NCBI GenBank assembly: GCA_916700875.1
Contig: CAKAKS010000066.1
Span: 3,265,742-3,329,741, forward strand
Direction: 5' to 3'
DNA: 64,000 nucleotides
DNA from: Sebastes aleutianus
Taxonomy: Eukaryota; Chordata; Actinopteri; Perciformes; Sebastidae
The notes beneath the pieces were generated by a model, which was given only the letters and a program-made list of their open reading frames with translations, was not told where the DNA came from and did no database searches. The translations under genes were made by a program, and so were the position numbers. Positions 12,579 through 23,689 of this stretch are shown piece by piece; the first letter of the stretch is position 1, and each line of letters begins with the position of its first letter.

Positions 12579-13061
12579 AGCTCTAACGAATACATGAAAG
12601 AGTATTTTAATGATGTAGTTTGTCAAAGTGGAGCAAATCTACTTTGTGTACTACTGGGTGGATTAGTAGGATGGTACTGCATCATATCAAGTAACTTCTT
12701 TTTTTTACAGGGTTTATTTGATAGGGACAAATACAATGTACGTAGACAACTTAAAAACGTCTATCTGATGCACGTAACATAGTGCTTATAGCGGATGCTA
12801 ATTTGCAACACCTGTCCCTAGAACTAATATTTTTTTTTATGTAAAATGTTAATCTAATAAAGTTACTAGTGGCTACAGCTGTCGGATAAATGTAGTGGAG
12901 TAAAAAATATCATATTTAGCCTACCTCTGAGATGTAGTGGAGTAGAAGTAGAAAGTAGTAGAATATGTCTGTACTCAAGTAAAGTACAAGTAAGTCAAAA
13001 TTGTACTTAAGTACAGTACTTGAGTAAATGTACTTAGTTACTTCCCACCACTGATATCCAG

Positions 13062-14029
13062 AGAACACAAAATGCTCTTTTTCACCAGCGCAGTTAAACA
13101 CATCATCACACCTGAGAGCTGCAGAGTACAATATCTTCAGTTTTATAGCGAGCCGCTGAGCAGCTCCTCTGAACCAGTGATGTGCTGCTGTGCTCACTGG
13201 GAGCCTCACTGGGAGCCTCACTGGTAACCAGTATGCTAAGCAGGGCTTGTGCAGACATGCATGTTCTCTCCCTCTCTGCATCATTTTCTCTCCCTCAACA
13301 TTTCTTCATTATGAGTATATCTGATCCATCCACTCACATTTTCCAACCCATAAACCCTCTTCCACTTCCTCTCATGCCCCCCTCCCCTCCAGGCCTCCGG
13401 AGGTTGAGAGAGCCCTCTTTTGGTGGGAGTCAGTATCACACCGTCACCACAGTTCACATCTCATCAGTGAAATGGAATCACTGGGATCATTCCACCCACT
13501 TCTGACTGGCACAACCATGCGTGCTGTTGGTCCTGCGTACATTATAATCCCTGACATATGTAAGATCCGTGTCATGCTTCTTTTCTTTTTTTTTCCTCCA
13601 TAAGCTAAAAAACTTAAAGAGGATGAATTTGAAGCTTCCCCCGTCTATAAGCTGCTTTTAGCAGTCTGCAGCAGCAGCAGCACGGACAAATGAAAATGGA
13701 GCAATTATTAGATTGAGGCCAAAAAGTTTGTCTGTGTCAGGCTGGATCTCTAGCTTATACTGCACTCTAGAAAGTAAAAGGACTTCTAGGAATTTATAAA
13801 AGTTACTCAGATTGCATCTCCTCTATAACAGACTTTTCATCTTGATTTACGCATGGACGTCTGAGTTATTTGAGGAGATTCTCGTCTTATTCATTAAACC
13901 TTATTTTTAATGTGTAAAGTAAGAAAGACTGAAGGTGGATGATCCTGCTGTAAAGCCAACCACATCAAATTTGCTTGGACTAAAGTAAAGGTTAAACAGC
14001 TTAAGCAAACTTTTTGGTATGGTTGAATA
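13062..14029. other. Unique sequence, no gene seen
   Basis: A small direct triplication of GGGAGCCTCACT lies at about 13199-13223, and a short CAG run at 13668-13682. The open frame 13182-13505 crosses these and has no domain. No repeat element was identified. Confidence 0.4.
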
Positions 14030-14570
14030 GGGCCGTCAAAGCGTTAATGCTGAATCCGTTTTAATGCTACTAATTTCTTTGACGCTTTAACACAACTTGC
14101 GATTTTTAGGTTGTAGGGGCTCAGTTTTGAAGCTAGAGTGAATATACTGGTATCATATGAAACTAGAAACCTAAAGAATCCATTGGTAGCAACCATGTTA
14201 AACTAGCTTGTTGGAAAGGAAGTTAAATAACGCTCCAAACTAACGCTCAATTTTGGGGAGGAAAAACTGGCATAGCACATTTTGTATCTGTTTTGTATCA
14301 GTGTGTCAGTGTGCTGACTTGACTATGACTTGCCCCAAACTGCATGTGATTATCATAAAGTGGGCATGTCTGTAAAGGGGAGACTCGTGGGTACCCATAG
14401 AACCCATTTACATTCACATGTCTGGAGGTCAGAGGTCAAGGGACCCCTTTGAAAATGGACATGACAGTTTTCCCTCGCCAAAATTTAGCGTAAGTTCGGA
14501 GCGTTATTTAACCTCCTTCACTACAAACTAGTATGACATGGCTTAGGTTTTTTAGTTTCATATGATGCCT
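14030..14570. mobile_element. Rearranged G-repeat copy forming an inverted repeat
   Basis: The left end (AGGGCCGTCAAAGCGTTAAT) matches the G-repeat terminus seen at 22700. The sequence at 14149-14274 (TATCATATGAAACTAGAAAC to GAGGAAAAACTGGC) then recurs inverted at 14463-14569. Between them, 14290-14462 runs in the same orientation as the 58.8-kb copy. The copy is therefore two pieces joined head to head, about 110-125 bp arms with a loop of about 190 bp. The far terminus is missing. Confidence 0.75.
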
Positions 14571-14735
14571 TAATCTGAACATTTATAGTTTACACTATTT
14601 AAGTAATATTTTTTTGGGAGAAATTACAGTGAGTTTATTGAAGTTTGATCCTTCTTCACTAAGGCGGGGACTCTAACTCCATATGGACAGAGAGAAGCTT
14701 CAATGTCAGTCAGAACAACATGAGGCTGAAGCAAC

Positions 14736-14742
<7 letters not shown>

Positions 14743-14805
<63 letters not shown>
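14743..14805. repeat. (GT)n microsatellite
   Basis: About 31 uninterrupted GT units. The complement produces His-Thr open frames on the minus strand, which are artefacts. Confidence 0.98.
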
Positions 14806-14808
<3 letters not shown>

Positions 14809-14930
14809 CAGTGTTTACATCCATGTGTGCACAGACAGTATGTGTGTATGTGCATTATCAAGTGACTTCTGTGACCGGGCTCATGGCTAGTTAACCATGT
14901 GTGTTCCTCAATGAATGTCTCTGTCTCTCT

Positions 14931-14943
14931 CCCCCCCCCCCCC
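14931..14943. repeat. Poly(C) run
   Basis: Thirteen consecutive C residues after a CT-rich stretch. Confidence 0.95.
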
Positions 14944-15122
14944 TCTATTGTTGTCATGCCAAGCTGATAAAGAGAACGTTTCATTTCATGCCCGGCGTCG
15001 GCACCACGGCTGCTCTGCATGAGCGGCTCGTCCGTCAGAGCGTACGACAAGCGAGGAAGATCCTCGAGCAGCCAGAACTGTAACGCACAAAGTGAGATAC
15101 TAAACAAATGGGCCAAATACAA

Positions 15123-15128
15123 GAGAGA

Positions 15129-15161
<33 letters not shown>
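15123..15161. repeat. (GA)n microsatellite
   Basis: GA units with one C interruption. Confidence 0.97.
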
Positions 15162-15654
15162 CAGGAACCAAACATATGTGCACGCCGGAAAGTCATGTCC
15201 TATTTAAGTGACTATTATTAGAGCGGGTCACCATCTGCAAGACTAGATAAAGCAAAGGGGGGGGGGACTGCAGAAGATTATGCTCCAAAACAAACAAACA
15301 TATTAGCACATGCTAATGCTAGCTTGTTAGCAGACAAGCTGAAATCTAACATATGTCCTAAAGTGACTTCTCAGAGCCGACAGCCACCTCTGCAGAGGCC
15401 TCTTCGTGCATTTATACGGCTTATATTCAGAGTGGTAGACTTTTTTCTTGGATATTAGAAAGCTTTCATTGAGCTGAAAACAATTTAATCAGAAACATAT
15501 TAGTTGTATACGAATGGTGATGACACGGCAAAAAGTCCCACCCACAAAGCGTGGTCAACAAGACGGGGTCTGTGTTTCCAGACAAGTCGGTGCCGACATC
15601 GCTGCAGATATATCTACATAGAGGGTCCTCCTCACGGAGTCCGCCATCTTGCAC

Positions 15655-16120
15655 CGCCATGTTGCTACCAGCCTGGTTGCACCAAATGGCGTATGAATGA
15701 CACGGTAATTTAAGTGTGCAATAACAATGTCTTTATTGCTGGTGTGTCATGTGCACCATGTAGTCTGTACTGAGTATTTGCAATGCAAATACATCCACGT
15801 AAATATGCTACGCTCAGAGCTAGTTATGTTGCTAGTTTAAGGCGGGCGGGTCCAACAAACACAGGAGTTGCGATCAGGAGGCCGGTGTTAGTGTCTCAAA
15901 GTAAGTGACATTTCTCACTTCCTCACTTATGTTACGCTGTTTACGTAAATATTTCACTTAGTTTACGTACTTATTTTAAGCCCAACCATGACGTTTTTCT
16001 TAAACTTAACTAAGTCGTTTTGCTGGCTAAACCTAAGCGTGACCATTCGGACGTGGCGTTGAATGACACACGAAAAGCGGTTTCACCGTAGTTCTCCGAC
16101 AAGCTTGTGAAACTGTGGTA
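15655..16120. mobile_element. A-repeat copy, partial
   Basis: It begins with CCAGCCTGGTTGCACCAAAT and GCGTATGAATGACACGG, shared with 24795. It continues with GGCGGGCGGGTCCAACAAAC and a CAGGAGGCCGGTGTT box, then TTTTAAGCCCAACCATGACG and CTAAACCTAAGC at 15976-16040. At 15931-15947 it holds a short TTACGCTGTTTACGTAA, the unexpanded counterpart of the arrays found in other copies. No coding capacity. Confidence 0.6.
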
Positions 16121-16199
16121 ACGTGAGCTGCAGTGTGCAAATCCGCGGCACCGCCAGCGGTCGTCTGACTTACGTTATTCCTAAAGTAGTGTTATTATG

Positions 16200-16370
16200 G
16201 TAAGGATGACTTCAGAGCGAGGTGAACGGCGTTACTACGATTTTACACTCGCCGGCTCATGTTACCACAGTCTTGGAAAGGGAGGAGTGAGCGGAGGGGT
16301 ACTCAGTTGGTTGCAATCTGCAACCACACCACTTGATGCCGCAAAATCCTACACACAGTACCTTTAAAAC
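16200..16370 (-). repeat. Second copy of the TTTAAAGGTACTGTGTG terminal repeat
   Basis: On the minus strand it starts TTTAAAGGTACTGTGTGTAG, then GGATTTTGCGGCATCAAGTG and GCAGATTGCAACCAACTGAG, matching the end block at 11140-11226. The outer boundary away from this end is not resolved. Confidence 0.55.
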
Positions 16371-16639
16371 TGCTAGTGGGGGGAAACAAGATGGAAAACT
16401 GTATGTTACAGTGTCAAAAAAACCTTGTAAGAAAAGGTTTGTTCGAATAATAAACTTAAGGATTCTTTCTTTTTGCCCTTTAGGTTTGAAATAGTAAGAA
16501 AGTCTGTCTAACCCCAAATGTAAATGATATGAAAATGAATTCATTACTGAATGTTTTGAAAATGCATCAACAAAACTCAAACATGCATGTCTTTTTTTCC
16601 TAAACAATATCTCTCGGGTATACATGGAGTCGGATCGCA

Positions 16640-16960
16640 GCAGCAGCAGCTGAGCAGCGTCGCATTAAAGAGTCAGACCTTTGCAGCGGCTCCAGTGTTG
16701 AGCTAATCGGAGTGGGTATGTTGTTCTCAGAGCTAATGTCACCTTGCTATGAAGGCACATATTGCGCAGTGTGAGAGCAACTGCTTTTCAGCCCACACAA
16801 ACAAAACAGATGTTGTGGGTGTCAGGGGTCGCCGTGCAAGCTGCACGGGCCTTAATCAACTATTTAAACAGCTGAGAGCTAATGACGTCATTACAAACAC
16901 AGATTTACAGGCACTTTCAGCTCCCTCTGGTGCGACCGGACACATTTTCATTTTAATTCA
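16640..16960. promoter_or_regulatory. Candidate conserved non-coding element with a CRE palindrome
   Basis: Repeat-free sequence with a full cAMP-response-element palindrome TGACGTCA at 16883-16890 inside AATGACGTCATTAC. Nearby are CAGCTG-type E-boxes and a TTAATCAACTATTTAAACAGCTGAG stretch, indicated here by position only (about 16852-16876). The palindrome is seen directly. Regulatory function is inference. Confidence 0.3.
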
Positions 16961-17235
16961 TCTCATTATTTTTGTATTATGCCCACAGTGTGTTTACTTA
17001 TTCTAGTGGCCAGTTTATGTTCATGTCGGTTGTCTTATCTGCTGTGTGAGGTCACGTTAGGCTTCTCTCAATCACATTGTGATGTGTCAGCACCCATTAA
17101 CCCAATACGTTTATTAATATGTTTGTTAATATACAGGTTTTAGAATTAATAACAGAAAAACTGAAGAACAAGCTAAAGTTAATTAGTTAAATTAAAGAAA
17201 AAAAGCTGTCTGCATACATCTCACACATCACAAGT

Positions 17236-17440
17236 AGTCTTTTTTTTATGTCCGACCCAACCCGAGTTTGTGTTACCCTGTCACGCAATTATTGTTACCA
17301 TGGTTACAGCTTGCCGGTATACCCTGGTTACACACATGTATGAAGTAGCCCAACCCAGCAATTTTACACTACAGTATATACTCACTAAAAAGAACTTGAA
17401 GCACCATGTCAAGAAGGTCGAATCCGACCCGAACCCCAAT
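17236..17440. repeat. Possible CCCGACCC-type hAT remnant
   Basis: CCGACCCAACCCGAG at the left and GAATCCGACCCGAACCCC at the right resemble the subterminal motifs of the 41-492 element. Termini and target duplication are not recognisable, so this may be an eroded relative. Confidence 0.35.
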
Positions 17441-17569
17441 ATCATCAACACTGACAAAATATCACTTTCTAAGTTGACACATTGCACTTGATAGCCGACA
17501 TGGACTAACATTTGCATTCATTTTGAATCATGTTTGTGTCCACCTGGTGAATGTAAGTCCAATAGTAAC

Positions 17570-18113
17570 TCCACACGAGATATATATAATCCCTCCAGCG
17601 TGTTCTGGGTCGCCCCGGGGCCTCTTACCAGTTGGACGTGCCCAGAACGTCCAGACGTAATCCTGATCAGATGCCCGAACCACCTCAGCTGGCTCCTTTC
17701 GACGTGAAGGAGCAGCGTCTCTACTCCGAGCTCCCTCCGGATGTCTGAGCTCCTCACCCTATCTCTAAGGCTGAGCCCAGCCACCCTATACGGAGGAAGC
17801 TCATTTCGTCCGCTTGTATCCTCGATCTCATTCTTTCGGTCACTACCCAAAGCTCATGATCGAGAGCTTTGCCTTCCGACTCAGCTCCCTTTTCACCAAA
17901 ATGGTCCGGTACAACACTTGCATAATTGGTGACGCCGCCTGTCCATCTCCTGCTCCATTTTACCCTCACTGGTGAACAAGACCCAGAGATACTTAAATAA
18001 ATACAAACAGCCCCAGTGCGTGCTGAAGGTCATGGTCTAATGGAGCCAACAGAACCACATCATCTGCAAAGAGAAGAGACGCAACCCTCTTGTTCCCTGG
18101 GGTCTCCTTTTAA
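17570..18113 (-). pseudogene. Degraded non-LTR retrotransposon reverse transcriptase (C-terminal part)
   Basis: Reading the minus strand from 18113 downward, the first block is ASLLFADDVVLLAPLDHD. Its FADD box (18059-18070) is the catalytic FxDD signature of reverse transcriptase. Further on come HELWVVTERMRSRIQ (about 17810-17870), GLSLRDRVRSSDIRREL and QLRWFGHLIR (about 17665-17785). These follow in the order known for the thumb/C-terminal part of LINE polymerases common in fish. The blocks lie in different frames, so at least one frameshift separates them. The upstream palm/fingers and the endonuclease are absent. It is a dead, 5'-truncated fragment with no neighbouring partner. The clade is uncertain. 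Confidence 0.85.
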
Positions 18114-18439
18114 CTAAATTATGCTCTCCATTGACTTGTACTGTACAGTCTGTTTTACTGAAAACAGTGGTCTGCTTGATGAGAGCTGGTGAGACTAAAA
18201 CCAAAACAGTAAAATTTGAGGCCAGAATGCCAAAACAACAAGCTTAAAGATGCTAAACCACTCCAGGTCAGTTTCATCCTGGTGGGTCTTTATGCAGCAA
18301 CTGTGATTGAATTCTAAGTGGATCAGTAGACGACCTCTGTTGAAACTCATCGCTCTCAGGATGCTCGTAACCCCGCTGTACGCACCTCCTTCTCCTTGTC
18401 CTGCCTCAACTTTTATTGTAATTGCACCCTCTTCTCCTT

Positions 18440-18700
18440 TAAAGCACGCCGCTCTGATAAGTGCTTAGACAGCAGCACCCATGAACACAGAGCAGGTTGT
18501 GTTTTCCTGAGAATCCCACCGCAACCTCAGACAATTAAAGACCAGATAGAGGAGATGGACAGGCAGGCAAAGCCTCCCATTGGCTGCTGCTACAGCAGCG
18601 ATGGCGGCGGCCTCTCGTCTCATTAAATGACAGGACAGTGTGGCGGTGGCGGAGGAGATATCAGAGAAGTGAGACGGACAGATAGAGAGGAAGGGAGAGG
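18440..18700. promoter_or_regulatory. Candidate conserved non-coding element
   Basis: Complex, repeat-free sequence with CCCATTGGCTGCTGC (an inverted CCAAT box), a GATGGCGGCGGCC block and TCATTAAATGACAGG. The texture resembles enhancers. No coding frame is convincing. Inference only. Confidence 0.28.
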
Positions 18701-19356
18701 GAGAAAGAGCCTGGGGGTTTTGCAGTCAGTTTGTCAGAGAAACTTAACGGCCACCAGAGCTCCAACCTGCGTCACTTTGAATTCCTGGTCTCGCCACATG
18801 ATATCCCACCCCCCTCCTCCCAAAACACCCCCCCTACCCCGTCCTGTCCGCCTGGAGATGGAGGATAGATGCCCTGGCTAAGAAGTAAGGCCAGCTGTAA
18901 CAACATGTAGGCCCCGACAAATGATTGATTCCCTCCTAATTCTCTCAAATAGGATGTATGAGGATGAGGAGGGTGAGGGGGGGCTGAGACGACTGAGTGG
19001 TGGTGGATTGGATGGGTGGAGCTGTAGAAGAAGAAACGGGGCGAGAGACGATAAGTAGGCCACCCTGTGTCAGGTAAACTTTGGGCTTGTAGCTAACTGG
19101 ACGTGTCAGGGCGGCTAAATGTTGAGCTGTCGCCGTGGAACAATGGGGTTAAAGATATATATGGCCTAAAAATCTTATGCTAGCACCACATAGAGAGAGA
19201 CATGAGGAGGGAGTGGGAGATGGGGGGTGGGAGGAGGGACCATGCAGAGTCATGCAGAGAATTACTATTATAAGTTCAGATGCACAGGTTATTGGTTTTG
19301 TAATCTACTTTTTAACACATTAAAAAACCTCGAGATCCTCTGGAGAGTTATCCTGA
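18701..19356. other. Unique sequence, no gene seen
   Basis: A pyrimidine-rich CCCACCCCCCTCCTCCC stretch lies near 18808-18840 and a G-rich AGGAGGGTGAGGGGGGG stretch near 18967-18985. No gene or known repeat was identified. Confidence 0.4.
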
Positions 19357-19755
19357 TAATCCAACCTGATCTCATGGGAAGGTGTATAAATAACACATCA
19401 TTTCAAGGACATTTCACGTGTCATAAGAACGCATTTTAGGCTTTTTGCGTATCATTTTTACGCCACTCACAAACGTCACATAAAACATGTCACAAACGCC
19501 ACTAAAAACACGCCACAAACGTCACTAAAAACACGCCACAAACGTCACTAAAAACACAACAAACGTCACGTAAAACACGTCACAAACGTCACAAACGTCA
19601 CTAAAAACACGTCACAAACGTCACTAAAAAAACAACACGTCACTAAAAACACGTCACTAAAACACGTCACAAACGTCACTAAAAACACTTCCCAAACCAC
19701 AAACCACAAACAACAAACCAGAAGTCAATGTTGATTTATTTGTCATGTAAGTTAC
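19357..19755. mobile_element. A-repeat copy with internal tandem array
   Basis: The start CCAACCTGATCTCATGGGAA followed by GGTGTATAAATAACACATC matches the left end of the 32.3-kb copy. After TACGCCACTCACAAACGTC the element dissolves into the array listed separately. It then resumes with ACCAGAAGTCAATGTTGATT and TATTTGTCATGTAAG, which matches the 63.75-kb copy. The AAGCCCAACCA box is missing. Confidence 0.6.
19456..19690. repeat. Degenerate ~23-bp tandem array (ACAAACGTCACTAAAAACACGTC-type)
   Basis: About ten imperfect units combining CACAAACGTCAC with TAAAAACACGCC/GTC, with variable spacing. It lies inside an A-repeat copy. The same CACAAACGTCAATAAAAACG motif sits immediately before the (AACGT)n array at 32588. 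Confidence 0.85.
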
Positions 19756-19775
19756 TTTTTTGTAAGATATCATCC

Positions 19776-19804
19776 TAAATTTCCTTAAGGATCAATAAAG
19801 TATA

Positions 19805-19852
<48 letters not shown>

Positions 19853-19853
19853 C

Positions 19854-19902
<49 letters not shown>
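19776..19902 (+). mobile_element. LINE 3' terminus with (ATCT)n tail
   Basis: AAATTTCCTTAAGGATCAATAAAGT leads into about 24 ATCT units with one CATC variant (motif start only shown). This is the same tail architecture as at 1797-1840 and 30480-30592. No upstream LINE body is recognisable, so only the tail is called. Confidence 0.75.
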
Positions 19903-20408
19903 CGAACCTTTGTCTGAGGATACGTTGCAACATGGAAAGGCTGAGGGATAAAAGCAAGAAGATCAAACTCACTATACTGTAAAGAATTAATCATTTAGTC
20001 TACAAAATTACCAGAAAAAAGTGAATAATGCCAATCACAAGTCCCCAGAGCTCAGTGGGATGCAACTAACTGTCTAAAAGTAAGTCCTCATATTTGAGAG
20101 GCTGGAATCAGAGAATCGTTGAAATGTTTCATTTATAAATGACTTTATGAATAATCTAAACAAACCAACTGGTCAATAGTCCTTTCAACCCTTTGACTGT
20201 GACTGTTTTTATGTTCCTCTTCCCTCCAGTCAGCGGCCTCTAGCTGTTCTAATAAGTCATGCAAACGTATGGGACCAACAACAGTGATCCGGGGCTCCTC
20301 TACAGAGACTGGGCATCTGCCTTCGTTAATCAACAGACCCTTCCCCCAACCCCAGTACCAATCGGAATAATGAGTCAATTAATGTGCTAAAACGTCAATG
20401 AGAGATAG

Positions 20409-20440
20409 CAGAGAGAGGGAGAGAGAGAGAGAGAGAGAGG
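20409..20440. repeat. (GA)n microsatellite
   Basis: GA units with G interruptions. Confidence 0.95.
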
Positions 20441-20590
20441 GGAGGGGAGCTGGAAAAGACAAGAGAGAGAAGACAGGGACGCCATGTGAGAAGGAAGGAA
20501 CTGAAAGGGAAACACAAGAAATAGACTGTTTTATTGATAATTGACTGTCTGTGTATCTGTGTGTGTGTGGCAGCCAGCAGTTGTTTGCAG

Positions 20591-20594
<4 letters not shown>

Positions 20595-20627
<33 letters not shown>
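20595..20627. repeat. (TA)n microsatellite
   Basis: About 16 TA units. The Tyr-Ile open frames on the minus strand here are artefacts of this run. Confidence 0.97.
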
Positions 20628-20630
<3 letters not shown>

Positions 20631-20767
20631 ATCCACAGAGCCACACCGCAGCGTCCATGCATGACTGATGGTCTCGGCTGACACCCGCCTCCCCCGGCCT
20701 GTCTGTCTTAAGTGAGGAACCCCCGGGTTTAATTGCAAAGGGCACATTGGAAATGAATCATCAGAGA

Positions 20768-20770
<3 letters not shown>

Positions 20771-20808
<38 letters not shown>
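20771..20808. repeat. (GA)n microsatellite
   Basis: Nineteen uninterrupted GA units. Confidence 0.98.
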
Positions 20809-20812
<4 letters not shown>

Positions 20813-20965
20813 GTGTGTGGTAGACAGCGACAGTAAAGTGGTTTCACTTTAAGTTAACCAGCTCTGCCGTGTTTATTTTGGAAGCATTTTGTGATTGTGA
20901 TGTCTCAAAAGACTCAAATGTTTTATGTCTGATTGATATATTTATTGTAAAAAGTAGATTATTAA

Positions 20966-21765
20966 CTCCGCTGGGAGGTTGTGATTTTGGTTCGGTTCGT
21001 TTACCGAAAAACTACAGGCCCCATTTTCATGAAATTAGGTGGAAGGGAGTGTAGCATAGGCCAAGGAAGAACCATAGACTGTATATAAGAAGTAGACATA
21101 GTGACTGAAGCCTCAAGTTCAGCATTTTGGCTGTCGTCATCTTGTTTTTTTGCAACCAGCAGTGACACTCGTGACACACACGAGCTAATAACAACCTGAA
21201 TAAGACATTTTTAGGCGACCAAAAATTTTATAATTAACTTTCATGAACTGAAAACACACTGTGAAAGGGTTAAAGTTCTAAGACGAAAACACTGACAACT
21301 CCCAGACTGGACAGCGCCTTGGTTGCAACCTGTCAATCACAAGGTAGCCCCGCCCTAAAGCATCCCCTGCTTTATGGACTATTTGACTCTAAATGGGACC
21401 ATAATTTACTAAATGAACATCATGCTGTATTGAAGAAGACTTGAAACTAGCGATTGAGACCATAAACTCATGTTTACAATGTTTACTGAGGTAATAAATC
21501 AAGAGAGAAGTAGGCTCATTTTCTTATAGACTTATATACAATCAGACTTCTTTTAGCAACCAGAGGAGTCGCCCCCTGCTGGCTGTTTGAGAGAATGACA
21601 GTTGAAAGCACTTCAGCAGTTGCCCACTGGGCAGAACCCATTATATTTTGGAGCAGATCTGAATCACGGGGCGGATACACAAATTATTTTTCACTTTTGT
21701 TAACATTTCGAGATATGGCATGGCCTTGGCGGAGGTATTTTCTTTTCCGAGTGCCCTTCTAGTTT
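20966..21765 (+). mobile_element. Dispersed repeat interrupted by another element
   Basis: The 5' part (CTCCGCTGGGAGGTT, AAAAACTACAGGCCCCATTT, GCATAGGCCAAGGAAGAACC) and 3' part (CATTATATTTTGGAGCAGAT, GGCATGGCCTTGGCGGAGGT, CTTTTCCGAGTGCCCTTCTAG) are the two halves of one fish repeat that I recall as continuous. They are split by the 21074-21632 insertion. It encodes nothing. Confidence 0.65.
21074..21632 (+). mobile_element. Nested dispersed element, copy 1
   Basis: Inserted into the 20966-21765 repeat and bracketed by AGAACC at 21068-21073 and 21633-21638, a probable target duplication of at least 6 bp. It starts ATAGACTGTATATAAGAAGT and contains TGTCAATCACAAGGTAGCCC and GAAACTAGCGATTGAGACCA. 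A second copy in the same orientation lies at 41690-42240. The middle third is much better conserved between the copies than the first third. Confidence 0.7.
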
Positions 21766-22404
21766 AATTAGTAAAGCATTTAATCTGAATCCATACTGTA
21801 CAACACGATGTTGTGTGCAGAATAGCACACAGAATTGTGTTGTACCACAGCTGAATAGTTGTGTATTTGGAAGGCTTAATGTTATATTTCTTTTCTGGCT
21901 GTAGTGAATTCCTGCACATTTCCCTGCGGTTTTCATTAATCACCTTCTCAGCAGTGACACATTATGAGGAGATTCTTCTGATTCAGTTCATCATCTGGTG
22001 TCACCACTGTGGCAAGGAGGAAATGAGGCACTAATTGGTAATTTCTGACACATTTAAACAAGGTGACCAGTCAATATGGAAATATAACAGAGGGGTCAAA
22101 CCACTACAGGCAGTGGAGAGAAATGATCCGCTATCAGTACACTATCACTACAGTAGTTCGTATAAGACACAAAGCACATTTCTAGCTTTATCATGAGCTA
22201 ATGCTTTGGTGCAAAGGAGTGTCCCTCTTCCTTCCTATGCCTGGTAACCCCCCACGTCTTTCAAACCTTTGCCCCCAGTTTGAAACACAGCCTTTCTGTT
22301 ATAAATGTATAGTCCCAAAGCTCAAGCAAAGATGACATCACAATGACATCATCAGGGTTATTTTCTGACCAAACTAGTGCTCCTCATGATGAGTAAACTG
22401 ACCT
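21766..22404. other. Unique sequence, no gene seen
   Basis: Nothing recognisable was found apart from a TGACATCACAATGACATCAT direct repeat at 22332-22352, a short piece seen in some fish repeats. Confidence 0.35.
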
Positions 22405-22650
22405 TTAAAGATACTGTGAGGAACTTTTAATTGTTTAAATGTAACACTGAAGCCTCTATATGACCTAAATAAGTAAACGAGACCATCAGAGAGAAGATTG
22501 GTTATTTCTATATAGTTACTCTAAATGCTTGTCATCTGGGAGCCAACACCGAAACCATGCTGCTGGAGGTGCTTGGAAACACTACCGCTTTTGTCCAAAG
22601 GGACCGCAAAAATCAACACAAAATGAAAGTTACTCCTAGTAACTTTAAGT
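22405..22650 (+). repeat. TTTAAAGATACTGTGAGGAAC-type repeat
   Basis: It begins TTTAAAGATACTGTGAGGAA and ends near AGTTACTCCTAGTAACTTTAA, with weak inverted similarity between the ends. It resembles the small TTAA-bounded repeats elsewhere in the window, but its ends are less clear. Confidence 0.4.
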
Positions 22651-22699
22651 GCATAGTAAGAAAGCAGAACAATAAGAAAAGTTATATCAATAAATAATT

Positions 22700-23343
22700 T
22701 AGAGCTGTCAAAATTAATAAAATAATAACCCGTTAACGCAAATTTGTTTTAGTGCCACTAATTTCTTTAACGCATTAACGCAACGTGCAATTAGGTTGTA
22801 GCGGGCTCAGTTTTAAAGCTACAGTAAAGATACATACATATATGAAAAATCCATTGGTACCAACCATGTCATACTAGCCTGTCGCGAAGGAGGTTAAATA
22901 ACGCTCTATGGGTACCCACGAGTCTCCCCTTTAAAGACATGCCCACTTTATGATAATCACATGCAGTTTGGGTCAAGTCATAGTCAAGTCAGCACACTGA
23001 CACACTGACAGCTGTTGTTGCCTGTTGGGCTGCAGTTTGCCATGTTATGATTTGAGCATATTGTTTTATGCTAAATGCAGTACCTGTGAGGGTTTCTGGA
23101 CAATATCTGTTATTGTTTTGTGTTGTTAATTGATTTACAATAATAAATATATACATATATTTGCATAAAGCAGCATATTGGCCCACTCCCATGTTGATAA
23201 GAGTATTAAATACTCGACAAATCTCCCTTTAAGGTACATTTTGAACGATATTGATGTGCAATTAATTTGGGATTAATCACGATTAATTATGGACAATCAT
23301 GAGATTAATTGCGATTAAATATTTTAATTGATTGACAGCCCTA
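22700..23343. mobile_element. G-repeat copy, hAT-type, complete
   Basis: The termini are TAGAGCTGTCAA at 22700 and the complement of TAGGGCTGTCAA ending at 23343. The flanking 8-mers AAATAATT and CAATAATT match at 7 of 8. Compared with the 60.5- and 58.8-kb copies it lacks about 100 bp after AACGCTC (near 22905), an internal deletion. It carries a 67-codon open frame (22989-23192, minus) that is also open in the 58.8-kb copy. Seven of the nine base differences are replacements, so protein selection is not supported. Confidence 0.85.
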
Positions 23344-23689
23344 CAATAATTGTTAACATTAATGATTAAAACCAGGATGAATGTTAAGACAGACAAGTGA
23401 TGAACCAGCCAAAGTAAATTACTAATAATTGCTTACATCAAAGTTAAAAATACAGACTATTACTGACATTATCATTTGCATGATGTGTTATCAACTGATT
23501 CACATTTACAGTATTAACACATAGAAGCTGCTCAGTCAAACTACATTCTCCTGCTGTTAACCATTGAATGATTAATAAAGTTTATGCTTATTATACGTGG
23601 TCCCTGTCAAATAAACTTGCAAATAAAAATATATAAAATGACTGATATAATCTGTGTTTAAATGCAGAGTAATCACTGCAGTTCTCTTT

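Larger units (their letters stand above)
11928..13053. mobile_element. Non-autonomous hAT element (C-repeat), interrupted by a LINE
   Basis: The ends are CAGAGGTGGAAGAAGTACTC and the complement of CAGTGGTGGGAAGTAACTAA. The flanking 8-mers are ACATCCAG (11920-11927) and ATATCCAG (13054-13061), 7 of 8 identical. The subterminal regions are made of AAGTACTTGAGTA-like words. No transposase is visible. A minus-strand LINE 3' fragment at 12143-12578 separates the halves, so the element was about 690 bp before that insertion. An eroded second copy lies at 45995-47581. Confidence 0.85.

Noticed and set aside
14624..15122. Minus-strand His-Thr open frames
   Set aside because: They are produced by the (GT)n microsatellite at 14743-14805.
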